A stretch of DNA of 24,325 nt from Cellvibrionaceae bacterium (GCA_021151525.1 JAGKXD010000063.1:1-24325); one strand, 5' to 3'; positions 7,341-16,015 are shown, counted from the first letter of the stretch. The notes: a model not told the origin generated them from the letters alone. Program-made: numbers and translations.

Positions 7341-7877
7341 ATGGCTGAACTAACCACCTTGGCAAGACCCTACGCCAAAGCCGCATTCGAATATGCCAAA
7401 GCTGCGAATAAATTGCAGCAGTGGTTTGAAGCATTGGAAGTATCAGCCGCCGTAGCAGAACAAGACCAGGTTAAAAAAGCGCTCGCCGCTTCTGGTCTGA
7501 CTGCCGAGCAGAAAGCTTCCGTGTTTGTACAAGTTTGTGGTGAACAATTGGATGCAAATTTTAAAAATTTCATCCAGACACTTGCGAGTAACAAGCGTTT
7601 GGCATTGATTCCTTATATCAAGGATTTGTTTGCCAGCCTGAAAGCGCAGCAAGAAAAAACTATCGATGTTGAGGTGACAGCGGCTTACGAGTTGCCTGTT
7701 GACTTAATTAACAAATTGGCCCAGTCACTGAGCGCCAAGTTGGATCGCAACGTAAGTGTTAATAGCTCTGTCGATAAGAGCTTACTAGGTGGAGCTATTA
7801 TCCACGCTGGAGACATTGTAATTGACGGTTCGGTCCGTGGCCGCTTGGCGAAACTCGCCGAAGCATTGAAATCCTAA
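7341..7877 (+). CDS. atpH: ATP synthase F1 subunit delta
   Basis: Connects the top of F1 (alpha N-termini) to the b stalk. It is 178 aa, close to E. coli (177). It begins ELTTLARPYAKAAFEYA, the family start, and has the C-terminal signature LLGGAIIHAGDIVIDGSVRGRLAKL. Upstream AGAGGTAG serves as ribosome site, 9 bp after atpF. atpA begins 23 bp downstream. Confidence 0.96.
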   Translation: MAELTTLARPYAKAAFEYAKAANKLQQWFEALEVSAAVAEQDQVKKALAASGLTAEQKASVFVQVCGEQLDANFKNFIQTLASNKRLALIPYIKDLFASLKAQQEKTIDVEVTAAYELPVDLINKLAQSLSAKLDRNVSVNSSVDKSLLGGAIIHAGDIVIDGSVRGRLAKLAEALKS

Positions 7878-7900
7878 TCGTTGGGATTGAGGAACAGAGC

Positions 7901-9445
7901 ATGCAGCAACTGAATCCTTCTGAAATCAGCGAAATCATCAAGAAGCGTATTGAGAGTCTTGAGTTTTCGACAGAAGCACAAAACGAAGGTACGGTCGTAT
8001 CCGTTACCGACGGTATTATCCGCATTCACGGTCTCGCCGATGTTATGTACGGCGAGATGATCGAGTTTGAAGGCGGCGTTTACGGTATGGCACTGAACTT
8101 GGAGCGCGACTCCGTTGGTGCTGTAATTTTGGGTGACTACCGCGGCGTTGCCGAAGGTCAAAAATGTAAGTGCACCGGCCGTATTCTGGAAGTTCCTGTT
8201 GGTCCAGAATTGTTGGGTCGTGTGGTTGACGCTTTGGGTAATCCAATCGACGGTAAAGGTCCATTGAACACCAAGATGACCGACGCGGTTGAGAAAATCG
8301 CTCCCGGCGTAATTTGGCGTAAATCAGTAGACCAACCTGTTCAAATCGGTTTGAAAGCAATCGATGCGATGGTACCTATCGGCCGCGGTCAACGTGAGCT
8401 GATCATCGGTGACCGTCAAATCGGTAAAACCGCTATCGCGGTTGATGCGATCATCAACCAAAAAGGTTCTGGCATTAAGTGTATCTATGTTGCCATCGGT
8501 CAAAAGGCTTCTTCGATTGCGAGCGTTGTTCGTAAGTTGGAAGAAAACGGCGCTATGGACCACACCATTGTGGTTGCAGCTACCGCGTCTGACCCAGCTG
8601 CAATGCAGTTCTTGGCTGCGTTCACTGGTTGCACCATGGGTGAATACTTCCGCGATCGCGGTCAAGATGCCTTGATTATTTATGACGACTTGACCAAGCA
8701 AGCTTGGGCTTACCGTCAAATCTCTCTCTTGTTGCGCCGTCCACCAGGCCGTGAAGCTTATCCTGGCGACGTGTTCTATCTCCACAGCCGTCTGTTGGAG
8801 CGTGCATCACGTGTGAGCGAAGATTATGTTGAGAAATTCACCAATGGCGCAGTGAAAGGCGAAACCGGTTCTTTGACCGCATTGCCAATCATTGAAACCC
8901 AAGCCGGTGACGTTTCTGCGTTCGTACCCACCAACGTGATTTCTATTACCGACGGTCAGATCTTCCTTGAATCTGGCATGTTCAACTCAGGTATTCGTCC
9001 TGCGATGAACGCCGGTATTTCGGTATCGCGTGTAGGTGGTGCTGCGCAAACTAAAGTGGTTAAAAAATTGTCAGGCGGTATCCGTACTGCTTTGGCGCAA
9101 TACCGCGAATTGGCTGCGTTCTCGCAGTTCGCTTCTGACCTCGACGAAGCTACCAAAGCTCAGTTGGATCACGGTCAGCGCGTAACTGAATTGATGAAGC
9201 AAAAGCAATTTGCTCCATTGAGCGTTGCTCAAATGGCATTGGTATTGTTCGCTGCCAACGAAGGCCACTTGAAAGATATCCCCGTTAACAAAGTGCTCGA
9301 CTTTGAAGCTGCCCTACTCTCTTTCGCTAAATCACAATACGCTGAAACGATGAACCACATCGACGCGACTGGTGATTGGAATGGCGAATTGGAAGGCAAG
9401 TTCAAAGAACTAGTTACCAAGCTGAAAACTACTGGCACTTGGTAA
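7901..9445 (+). CDS. atpA: ATP synthase F1 subunit alpha
   Basis: Non-catalytic nucleotide-binding subunit of the F1 hexamer, 514 aa (E. coli 513). An N-terminal beta-barrel is followed by the P-loop GDRQIGKT at residues 170-177. The SVSRVGGAAQ segment carries the arginine finger Arg377 that reaches into the beta catalytic site. The C-terminal helical domain ends FKELVTKLKTTGTW. The start ATG at 7901 has GAGGAACAGAGC upstream. Downstream, a 9-bp hairpin (9458-9481) sits between atpA and atpG. Confidence 0.98.
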   Translation: MQQLNPSEISEIIKKRIESLEFSTEAQNEGTVVSVTDGIIRIHGLADVMYGEMIEFEGGVYGMALNLERDSVGAVILGDYRGVAEGQKCKCTGRILEVPVGPELLGRVVDALGNPIDGKGPLNTKMTDAVEKIAPGVIWRKSVDQPVQIGLKAIDAMVPIGRGQRELIIGDRQIGKTAIAVDAIINQKGSGIKCIYVAIGQKASSIASVVRKLEENGAMDHTIVVAATASDPAAMQFLAAFTGCTMGEYFRDRGQDALIIYDDLTKQAWAYRQISLLLRRPPGREAYPGDVFYLHSRLLERASRVSEDYVEKFTNGAVKGETGSLTALPIIETQAGDVSAFVPTNVISITDGQIFLESGMFNSGIRPAMNAGISVSRVGGAAQTKVVKKLSGGIRTALAQYRELAAFSQFASDLDEATKAQLDHGQRVTELMKQKQFAPLSVAQMALVLFAANEGHLKDIPVNKVLDFEAALLSFAKSQYAETMNHIDATGDWNGELEGKFKELVTKLKTTGTW

Positions 9446-9457
9446 TAGCCGTTAACC

Positions 9458-9481
9458 GAAGCTGCGCTTAAACGCAGCTTC
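9458..9481 (+). other. intercistronic hairpin between atpA and atpG
   Basis: GAAGCTGCG (9458-9466) and CGCAGCTTC (9473-9481) form a perfect 9-bp stem with a 6-nt loop. No run of T follows, so full termination is unlikely. The position, 12 bp after the atpA stop and just upstream of the atpG ribosome site, fits an mRNA-stabilizing or translation-tuning element. Confidence 0.6.
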
Positions 9482-9502
9482 ATCTTTCAAGAGTTTTTGC
9501 GT

Positions 9503-10366
9503 ATGGCAGGCACTAAAGAAATCCGGACGCAAATTGCAAGCGTCAAAAGCACGCAGAAAATTACCAGCGCAATGGAAATGGTTGCCGCTAGTAAAATGCG
9601 TCGTGCGCAAGACCGCATGCAGCTGGGTAAACCTTACGCCAGTCGCATGCGTGACGTAATCGGGCACTTGGCTAACTCCAATCCCGAATACAAACACCGT
9701 TTTATGCTGGAGCGTCCAGTCAAGCGTGTGGGTTTTGTCATAGTGTCCAGTGACCGCGGCCTGTGCGGTGGTTTGAACATTAACGTGTTCAAAACCGCGA
9801 TCAAATCCATGAAATCCTGGGCAGACCAGGGCGTGGCAATTGATCTGTGCCTAATCGGTGCGAAAGCCGGTGCTTTCTTCAAGAGTTTCGGTGGCAATAT
9901 TGTTGCTGCAACTCGTGATTTGGGTGAAGCACCAGCCGTTGCCGATTTGATTGGCGGCGTAAAAGTCATGTTGGATGCGTTTGAAGAAGGCAAGATCGAC
10001 AAGCTGTTCTTGGTGAGTAACGAGTTTGTTAACACCATGACGCAGTCGCCACGTGTCCAGCAGTTGTTACCGCTGTTGCCTGATGAAAACAGCAAGCTCA
10101 AGCATCACTGGGATTATATCTATGAGCCCGATGCCGAGTTCCTGTTGAAAGGTTTGTTGACTCGCTTTATTGAGTCGCAAGTCTATCAGGCCGTTGTTGA
10201 AAACGCGGCGGCTGAACAAGCTGCACGTATGATTGCGATGAAGTCCGCAACCGACAACGCCGGCGATTTGATCAACAGCTTGAAACTGATTTACAACAAG
10301 GCGCGTCAAGCGGCCATTACCCAAGAGATTTCTGAGATCGTGGGTGGTGCGGCGGCTGTTAGTTAA
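9503..10366 (+). CDS. atpG: ATP synthase F1 subunit gamma
   Basis: Central rotor shaft, 287 aa from the ATG at 9503 (E. coli 287). It starts MAGTKEIRTQIASVKSTQKIT with the coiled-coil segment MEMVAASKMRRAQ, contains SSDRGLCGGLN, and ends with the C-terminal coiled-coil RMIAMKSATDNAGDLI...ITQEISEIVGGA. A TTG six bases upstream is in frame but would add two residues foreign to the family. AAGAG at 9489-9493 supports the ATG. Confidence 0.96.
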   Translation: MAGTKEIRTQIASVKSTQKITSAMEMVAASKMRRAQDRMQLGKPYASRMRDVIGHLANSNPEYKHRFMLERPVKRVGFVIVSSDRGLCGGLNINVFKTAIKSMKSWADQGVAIDLCLIGAKAGAFFKSFGGNIVAATRDLGEAPAVADLIGGVKVMLDAFEEGKIDKLFLVSNEFVNTMTQSPRVQQLLPLLPDENSKLKHHWDYIYEPDAEFLLKGLLTRFIESQVYQAVVENAAAEQAARMIAMKSATDNAGDLINSLKLIYNKARQAAITQEISEIVGGAAAVS

Positions 10367-10456
10367 GACGCAAACCTTATCAACTTATTTATAAGTTTAA
10401 CCTTCAGATGTTGTTAAAGAGCATCTGGAATTTCTGGAACAAATGAGGAACCGGAA
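10367..10456 (+). other. atpG-atpD gap with two small stems
   Basis: The gap holds AACTTAT/ATAAGTT, a tight AT-rich stem, then CAGATG/CATCTG with an 11-nt loop. A GAGGAACCGG ribosome-site region follows immediately before the atpD ATG. The stems may separate translation of gamma (one copy) from beta (three copies). This is inference only. Confidence 0.35.
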
Positions 10457-11836
10457 ATGAGTAGCGGACGTATAGTTCAAATCATTGGTGCGGTAATCGA
10501 CGTGGAATTCCCACGTGATTCAGTACCAAAAGTTTATGACGCACTGGTTATTACCGAAGGCAACCTGACCCTCGAAGTTCAACAACAGTTGGGCGACGGC
10601 GTGGTTCGTACTATTGCACTCGGTTCATCTGAAGGTTTGCGTCGCGGCCTTACAGTAACCAATACCAACGAGCCAATTAAAGTGCCAGTGGGTGCTCAAA
10701 CCCTCGGCCGTATTATGGACGTGTTGGGTAACCCCATTGACGAAGCTGGCCCCATCGGCGAACAAGAGCGTATGCAAATCCATCGCGCCGCTCCTAAATA
10801 CGAAGAATTGGCTGCTTCCGAAGAGTTGCTTGAAACTGGTATCAAAGTAATCGACTTGGTTTGCCCCTTCGCTAAAGGCGGTAAAGTAGGTTTGTTCGGT
10901 GGTGCCGGTGTAGGTAAAACCGTAAACATGATGGAACTCATCAACAACATCGCAAAAGAGCACAGCGGTTTGTCTGTGTTTGCTGGTGTAGGTGAGCGTA
11001 CACGTGAAGGTAACGACTTCTACCACGAGATGAAAGAATCTAACGTAGTAGACAAAGTAGCCATGGTTTACGGCCAGATGAACGAGCCACCAGGCAACCG
11101 TTTGCGCGTAGCCTTGACTGGTTTGACCATGGCGGAGAAATTCCGTGACGAAGGTAAAGACGTATTGTTGTTCGTTGATAACATTTACCGTTACACCCTC
11201 GCCGGTACGGAAGTATCTGCGCTTTTGGGCCGTATGCCTTCAGCGGTAGGTTACCAACCAACCCTGGCGGAAGAAATGGGCGTTCTGCAAGAGCGTATTA
11301 CTTCTACCAAAATTGGTTCGATCACCTCTGTACAAGCGGTATACGTACCAGCGGACGACTTGACTGACCCGTCTCCTGCGACCACCTTCGCCCACTTGGA
11401 CTCAACCGTAGTATTGAGCCGTGACATCGCCGCTAAGGGTATTTACCCAGCGATCGATCCACTGGATTCAACCTCACGTCAGTTGGACCCAATGGTTATC
11501 GGTAACGAGCACTATGCAACGGCGCGTGGCGTTCAAACCGTATTGCAACGTTACAAAGAGCTGAAAGATATTATCGCGATTTTGGGTATGGATGAATTGT
11601 CTGAAGAAGACAAACAAACCGTAAACCGCGCGCGTAAAATCGAGCGTTTCTTGTCTCAGCCTTTCCACGTAGCGGAAGTATTTACTGGTTCACCAGGCAA
11701 GTACGTTCCATTGAAAGAAACCATCCGCGGCTTCAAAGGCTTGTTGGCTGGTGACTACGACCACCTGCCAGAACAAGCGTTCTACATGGTTGGTTCAATC
11801 GACGAAGCTATCGAGAAAGCGAGCAAGCTCAAGTAA
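10457..11836 (+). CDS. atpD: ATP synthase F1 subunit beta
   Basis: Catalytic subunit, 459 aa (E. coli 460). The P-loop GGAGVGKT is at residues 148-155. The catalytic Glu180 lies in GERTREGNDFY, and the DELSEED motif that contacts gamma is present. FVDNIYRYTLAGTEVSALLG has the gammaproteobacterial NIYRYT form. The start ATG at 10457 follows GAGGAACCGG. atpC lies 68 bp downstream, across a short GGGGT...ACCCC palindrome. Confidence 0.98.
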   Translation: MSSGRIVQIIGAVIDVEFPRDSVPKVYDALVITEGNLTLEVQQQLGDGVVRTIALGSSEGLRRGLTVTNTNEPIKVPVGAQTLGRIMDVLGNPIDEAGPIGEQERMQIHRAAPKYEELAASEELLETGIKVIDLVCPFAKGGKVGLFGGAGVGKTVNMMELINNIAKEHSGLSVFAGVGERTREGNDFYHEMKESNVVDKVAMVYGQMNEPPGNRLRVALTGLTMAEKFRDEGKDVLLFVDNIYRYTLAGTEVSALLGRMPSAVGYQPTLAEEMGVLQERITSTKIGSITSVQAVYVPADDLTDPSPATTFAHLDSTVVLSRDIAAKGIYPAIDPLDSTSRQLDPMVIGNEHYATARGVQTVLQRYKELKDIIAILGMDELSEEDKQTVNRARKIERFLSQPFHVAEVFTGSPGKYVPLKETIRGFKGLLAGDYDHLPEQAFYMVGSIDEAIEKASKLK

Positions 11837-11843
11837 TTAATTC

Positions 11844-11866
11844 GGGGTTGGAGTAAATCTGACCCC
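11844..11866. repeat. short REP-like palindrome between atpD and atpC
   Basis: GGGGTT and GACCCC flank GGAGTAAATCT, giving a 6-bp stem including one G-U pair. The pattern GGGGT-NNGAGTAAAT-CTGACCCC resembles short palindromes I recall near REP-type transposases, but this is a single copy here and could be coincidence. Confidence 0.3.
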
Positions 11867-11904
11867 AGTTAACGCGAGCTTGAAATTCATCAAGAGAGAC
11901 AAAA

Positions 11905-12333
11905 ATGGCCATGACTGTTCAATGCAATATCGTCAGCGCTGAGCGCGAGATTTTCTCTGGCTTGGTCGAAATGTTGATTGCGACGGGTAGCGTCGGTGAA
12001 GTTGGTATCACCTATGGTCACGCCCCACTGTTGACTGGTTTGAAACCAGGCCCGGTGCGTGTGATTAAACAAGATGGTACCGAGGAAATCTACTACGTGT
12101 CCGGTGGCTTCCTGGAAGTACAGCCCTACCATATCAGCGTATTGGCAGACACTGCCTTACGCGCCGATGATGTGGACGAAGCTGCCGCTCTTCAGGCTCA
12201 GCAACACGCTCAGCAAGAACTGGCAAACAAAGGCGGCGAGTTCGATTACTCCCGCGCGGCGATCCAATTGGCAGAAGCCTCTGCTCAATTGCGCACCTTG
12301 CAAGCCATCAAGAAAAAAGCTGGCAAGCAATAA
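11905..12333 (+). CDS. atpC: ATP synthase F1 subunit epsilon
   Basis: Rotor subunit and intrinsic inhibitor, 142 aa (E. coli 139). An N-terminal beta-sandwich begins MAMTVQCNIVSAEREIFSGLVEM and contains GEVGITYGHAPLLTGLKPG and YYVSGGFLEVQP. The C-terminal helical hairpin (AALQAQQHAQQELANKG... to the end) is intact, so the inhibitory arm should be functional. AAGAGAGA lies upstream of the ATG. It is the last gene of the atp operon, followed by a strong terminator. Confidence 0.96.
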   Translation: MAMTVQCNIVSAEREIFSGLVEMLIATGSVGEVGITYGHAPLLTGLKPGPVRVIKQDGTEEIYYVSGGFLEVQPYHISVLADTALRADDVDEAAALQAQQHAQQELANKGGEFDYSRAAIQLAEASAQLRTLQAIKKKAGKQ

Positions 12334-12346
12334 GTTAGATGTAAAT

Positions 12347-12376
12347 AAAAAAGGCGACTTTCGAGTCGCCTTTTTT
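12347..12376. terminator. strong bidirectional terminator of the atp operon
   Basis: GGCGACT (12353-12359) and AGTCGCC (12364-12370) flank a TTCG tetraloop, extended by A6 on the left and T6 on the right into a 13-bp stem. It is a textbook intrinsic terminator 13 bp after the atpC stop. Confidence 0.95.
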
Positions 12377-12408
12377 ATTTCAGGCCATGGACAATTAGGG
12401 ACGCCGTA

Positions 12409-14016
12409 ATGTCAAAATTTGCTCCTTTTATATCTATTGTTTTGGCCGTTGTCGCTGTTTTTTACGCGGGCATTACGCCATCATTTTCATCGGACGATTA
12501 CGTCCATCTTCTAAACAATACACATTTTAAAAATACCTTAGATGCATTGAGCGTTTTTACCGAACCCTACGGTAGAGAATATCGCCCTATGGTGCGCATT
12601 TCTCTGTGGCTGAATCATTTAATGGGAAGTACAGCCATTCCCTTTAAAGCAACTAATCTAGTTTTGCATCTGTTAACGACCTTCCTCATTTATAGAATTC
12701 TCAATAAATTAAAATTTTCACCTCTGGCCGCAACCTTAGCTACAGCAACTTTTGCACTTCATCCAATACACGTTACGAGTATCCATTTTATTTTAGGTCG
12801 TACGGATCTTGTTGCGGCAGTATTTTATTTTGGAACTTTGGCATTAGTTGCGGAATGGAAAAGCACAGTAAGTATTAGAGAATATATTTCAGTGTCGCTG
12901 ACATTCATAGCAGCTTTAGCGTCTAAAGAAATGTCGGTGACCCTCTGCTTAATGATGTTGCTAATTGTTTTCTATAATCAGCAAATTAAAAATACTCGAT
13001 CATTAATAAGTGCTTTTATAAAGCTGTCTCCTTTTTTTGCCATAACCTTCGTATACGCAATGGTTCGTATATTAATGTGGAACAAGCTAGCCAGCGATGT
13101 AACCGTATATATTAATTATTCTGCGTCGCATGTGGTGAGCAATTATTTGACATGGTTTTTTGCTTTACTCTATCCATTTGATTTATACCGTGCGCAAGAC
13201 TTAATGATAGAAAGCCCTTTTGTTGCATTTCTTGTAGTCGTATTTTGTGTATTAATTATTATTTGTGGCCTGTTGATAATTTATGGCCGAACATTATTTT
13301 CAATATGTAAATCGTTTTGGCTGTGGGCTGGATTAATCTGGATCTGTGTAACACTATTACCGATTTGTGGGGGCAATCCGCATAGATGGTATTTATATAT
13401 TCCAAGTTTCGGAATTAGTCTTTTTCTGGCCGCAGCCGTTGACGCGACAGACCAACATAAACAAAAAATTCTCATTCCAATAATTGGACTTCTACTTGCT
13501 ATTTATTCGATAGAAGTTTTTCGTTTATCTACAATATGGAATAAGCAATCAGTTGTAGCGACTGAGCTATTGAAACAAATTGAAGTAAAGAAAATTTATA
13601 TGAAGGAACGCATCTATTTTGCAAATATACCTTTTGGATATGAAAGCGCATATCTTTTTACGATTAGCTCCTTGCAGGAGGCTATGCAATATAATTTTGG
13701 TCAATCGCCTGTGGTAGTAGCCGTTAGTTATGTAAACTTAAGTGATGATAGAAAGATTTCATCGTCTATCGAAAGCCGAAATATCAATTTTAAAATTGAT
13801 CCAAACCACTACAATTTCTTTTTGTTATCCGCGACAGAAAGAAGATTTGATAATCCTGAAGTCAGAGAAAAAGAAAAGGTGTTGATAAAAATTAATGCCA
13901 TTGCAAAAAATAAGAAAATTTCTGATTACACAGTGACAATACCTGAAGGTGAGCAATCTAATTTCTACTATTTTGATGGCAACAAAATAAATTCTTTTCC
14001 TAGCACATTACCTTAA
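12409..14016 (+). CDS. multi-pass membrane protein, GT-C glycosyltransferase-like (TMTC/PMT-related)
   Basis: A 535-aa integral membrane protein. After a first hydrophobic segment (residues 4-24) comes FSSDDYVHLL with the acidic pair Asp29-Asp30, as in the first external loop of GT-C glycosyltransferases. Then come YRPMV (58-62), LHPIHVTSIHFILGRTDL (His118, Gly130-Arg131, Asp133) and about ten further hydrophobic segments up to about residue 385. A soluble tail of about 150 aa lacks recognisable TPR repeats. The YRP...HP...GRxD pattern is shared with TMTC/O-mannosyltransferase-like proteins. Donor and acceptor are unknown. Composition is strikingly AT-rich (line 12961-13020 has 13 G/C in 60). 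It stands alone between atpC and glmU, which suggests transfer. Start ATG follows TTAGGGACG. Confidence 0.65.
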   Translation: MSKFAPFISIVLAVVAVFYAGITPSFSSDDYVHLLNNTHFKNTLDALSVFTEPYGREYRPMVRISLWLNHLMGSTAIPFKATNLVLHLLTTFLIYRILNKLKFSPLAATLATATFALHPIHVTSIHFILGRTDLVAAVFYFGTLALVAEWKSTVSIREYISVSLTFIAALASKEMSVTLCLMMLLIVFYNQQIKNTRSLISAFIKLSPFFAITFVYAMVRILMWNKLASDVTVYINYSASHVVSNYLTWFFALLYPFDLYRAQDLMIESPFVAFLVVVFCVLIIICGLLIIYGRTLFSICKSFWLWAGLIWICVTLLPICGGNPHRWYLYIPSFGISLFLAAAVDATDQHKQKILIPIIGLLLAIYSIEVFRLSTIWNKQSVVATELLKQIEVKKIYMKERIYFANIPFGYESAYLFTISSLQEAMQYNFGQSPVVVAVSYVNLSDDRKISSSIESRNINFKIDPNHYNFFLLSATERRFDNPEVREKEKVLIKINAIAKNKKISDYTVTIPEGEQSNFYYFDGNKINSFPSTLP

Positions 14017-14027
14017 ACAAGGTTTCG

Positions 14028-14080
14028 CCATGCGCTGCGCATAGCAAGCAGCGCATGGAATTTAATCTCCGGATTAAATT
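14028..14080. terminator. tandem hairpins between convergent genes
   Basis: The first stem is 11 bp (CCATGCGCTGC 14028-14038 with GCAGCGCATGG 14048-14058). The second is 9 bp (AATTTAATC 14059-14067 with GATTAAATT 14072-14080) with a TCCG loop. They lie directly after the membrane protein gene and overlap the stop of the opposite-strand GH43 remnant. There is no clear T-tract, so the terminator role is inferred from position. Confidence 0.5.
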
Positions 14081-14394
14081 TAACGTTTAGCTACTGGGCT
14101 GATCCCTTCTTTGGACGAAAAGGCATCCAGAAACGTCTGCTTTAAAAAGGGTGCCCAAATATTCGGCTGTTTGCGCTGGGTGATTTGCGTGGGGCTCAGT
14201 TTCACCGATTGATCTGGCGTATCCTCACTGGCAGACCAAGTGGGGTAAATCCAGTATTGGCCGTCGAAAATACGAATTTCCGGGTCGGCATAGTACCCCG
14301 GCACAATGGGGTTTGCCGCAAAACCAGTGCTGGAGGCGATACTTAAAAACAGCCCGAGCGCAAAGCTAAACAAGTGAGTTAAAGGTCGAGTCAT
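14080..14394 (-). pseudogene. truncated GH43-type glycosidase (N-terminal remnant)
   Basis: A 104-aa ORF whose first 26 residues form a signal peptide (LFSFALGLFLSIASSTGFA, cleavage before ANP). The mature start NPIVPGYYADPEIRIFDGQYWIYPTWS is the classic GH43 opening; the Asp in YADPE corresponds to the catalytic base position. It continues through NIWAPFLKQTFLDAFSS, where a full enzyme would go on with a DxVxW-type segment and another 230 or more residues. Here it ends after SKEGISPVAKR. The other catalytic residues and most of the five-bladed propeller are absent. The ribosome site AGGA and start are intact, so the loss looks like a deletion of the 3' part. Exported GH43 enzymes act on arabinan or xylan side chains; this one should be inactive. 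Confidence 0.75.
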
Positions 14395-14638
14395 TGTTAT
14401 TGTCCTAAAGGAAGCGGAGATCGCGTTTGCAATTTAGGTGAATTGATAGGGAAGTCAACCGGACTGTTAGGTGTCCCAACCTTGGGGTATTTCCTCTTTA
14501 CCGCTGTGACGCCTGCGATCACTTTGCTCAAATAGTCACTTGGACGTCGCATACTCTGGGCACAGCGCGGCGCAAAGCGCTAGAATGCGCCCATCCCGAT
14601 TTTTCATCGTCCTAATTGTTTACTGAAAAGGAATCATC
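14395..14638. promoter_or_regulatory. divergent gap with candidate glmU promoter
   Basis: A 244-bp gap between the GH43 remnant (-) and glmU (+). Near its right end TAGAAT (14581-14586) is a good -10. An 18-bp spacer separates it from TGGGCA (14557-14562), a partial -35. AAAAGGA (14626-14632) is the glmU ribosome site. I see no ORF or repeat in the rest. Confidence 0.4.
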
Positions 14639-15997
14639 ATGCTCGATATCCTCATTCTTGCGGCCGGTAAAGGCACCCGCATGCGCTCGGATCTCCCCAA
14701 AGTTTTGCACCCCATTGGCGGTAAGCCGCTCGTGCAGCATGTGGCGGATACAGCGCGTCAGGTTGGCGGTGAACAACTGCTGATTATCACCGGCCACGGT
14801 GCAGAAAAAGTGGAAGAGCGTATGGCGGCGCCCGATGTGAAGTTTGTTCTACAAGCCCAGCAACTCGGCACCGGCCACGCTGTACAACAAGCCCTGCCCC
14901 ATTTGCGTGGCGATGCAACTGTGCTAATTCTTTACGGCGATGTTCCCCTCACTCGCGCAGAAACCCTGCAAAACCTGATTGCCAAAGTGAGCGATAAACA
15001 AATGGGTTTGCTCACGGTTGATATGCAAGACCCCACCGGTTACGGCCGCATAGTGCGCGATGCCACGGGTGCTGTAGTGGCGATTGTTGAACACAAAGAC
15101 GCGAGTGACGAGCAAAAGCAAATCCGCGAAATCAACACCGGCATCATGGCCGTTAAAGCCAGCCAGCTGCGCGATTGGTTGCCGCAGCTGCAAAATAACA
15201 ACGCCCAAGGCGAGTACTACCTCACTGACATTATCGCCATGGCCAAAGCCTCAGGCGTGAGCATCGCGGTAGAACAACCCAATGCGGTGGAAGAAGTAGA
15301 AGGCATCAACAATCGCCAACAACAAGCCGCGCTTGAGCGCTTTTATCAAAAACAAAAAGCCAATGAACTGATGGTTGCCGGTGTGACCTTGCTTGACCCA
15401 GCGCGCATTGATATTCGCGGCAATTTAACGGTTGGCCGCGATGTCGTGATCGACGTGAATTGCGTTTTCGAAGGTGATGTTGAATTGGCTGATGGCGTCA
15501 CCATCGACGCTAACAGCATCATCATCAACAGCAAAATCGGCGCGGGTAGCCATATCAAAGCTTTCAGTCATATCGAAGAATCCGTGCTCGCCGCCGACTG
15601 CGATATTGGCCCTTACGCGCGTTTGCGCCCCGGCACTGATTTGGCTGAAGGCGTAAAAATTGGCAACTTCGTAGAAACCAAAAAAGCGGTTATCGCCAAA
15701 GGTAGTAAAGTGAATCATCTTTCCTACGTGGGCGATGCCAAAGTTGGCAGCAACGTTAACGTGGGGGCAGGTACCATTACCTGTAATTACGACGGCGTAA
15801 ATAAATTCAAAACAGAAATTGGCGATAACGTTTTTGTTGGTTCAAATTCGGCGTTAGTCGCGCCGCTAAAAATTGGCGATGGCAGTACCATTGGCGCTGG
15901 TTCAGTTATCACCAAAGATGTTGAAGCTGCAGAGTTGGCCATTGGCCGCGGCAAGCAGCGCAATATTCAAGGCTGGGAAAGACCTAAGAAAAAATAG
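14639..15997 (+). CDS. glmU: bifunctional GlmU: GlcNAc-1-P uridyltransferase / GlcN-1-P acetyltransferase
   Basis: Makes UDP-GlcNAc for peptidoglycan and LPS. It is 452 aa (E. coli 456). The N-terminal nucleotidyltransferase has LAAGKGTRM (residues 8-15), QLGTGHA (75-81) and the metal-binding Asp101 in YGDVPLT. The C-terminal left-handed beta-helix (from about residue 250, with repeated hexads) carries catalytic His360 in NHLSYVGDA and GAGTITCNYDG. The start ATG has AAAAGGA upstream. It normally follows the atp operon directly; here about 2.3 kb of accessory DNA intervenes. It ends at a hairpin and a palindromic repeat. Confidence 0.97.
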   Translation: MLDILILAAGKGTRMRSDLPKVLHPIGGKPLVQHVADTARQVGGEQLLIITGHGAEKVEERMAAPDVKFVLQAQQLGTGHAVQQALPHLRGDATVLILYGDVPLTRAETLQNLIAKVSDKQMGLLTVDMQDPTGYGRIVRDATGAVVAIVEHKDASDEQKQIREINTGIMAVKASQLRDWLPQLQNNNAQGEYYLTDIIAMAKASGVSIAVEQPNAVEEVEGINNRQQQAALERFYQKQKANELMVAGVTLLDPARIDIRGNLTVGRDVVIDVNCVFEGDVELADGVTIDANSIIINSKIGAGSHIKAFSHIEESVLAADCDIGPYARLRPGTDLAEGVKIGNFVETKKAVIAKGSKVNHLSYVGDAKVGSNVNVGAGTITCNYDGVNKFKTEIGDNVFVGSNSALVAPLKIGDGSTIGAGSVITKDVEAAELAIGRGKQRNIQGWERPKKK

Positions 15998-16015
15998 TTG
16001 ATCGGATAACGAATG

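Noticed and set aside
8324..8785. 153-aa opposite-strand ORF within atpA
   Set aside because: It is a shadow of the conserved atpA frame, with no ribosome site and no recognisable protein features.
12074..12409. 111-aa ORF overlapping atpC in another frame
   Set aside because: It runs through the atp terminator and overlaps atpC almost entirely; no family resemblance.
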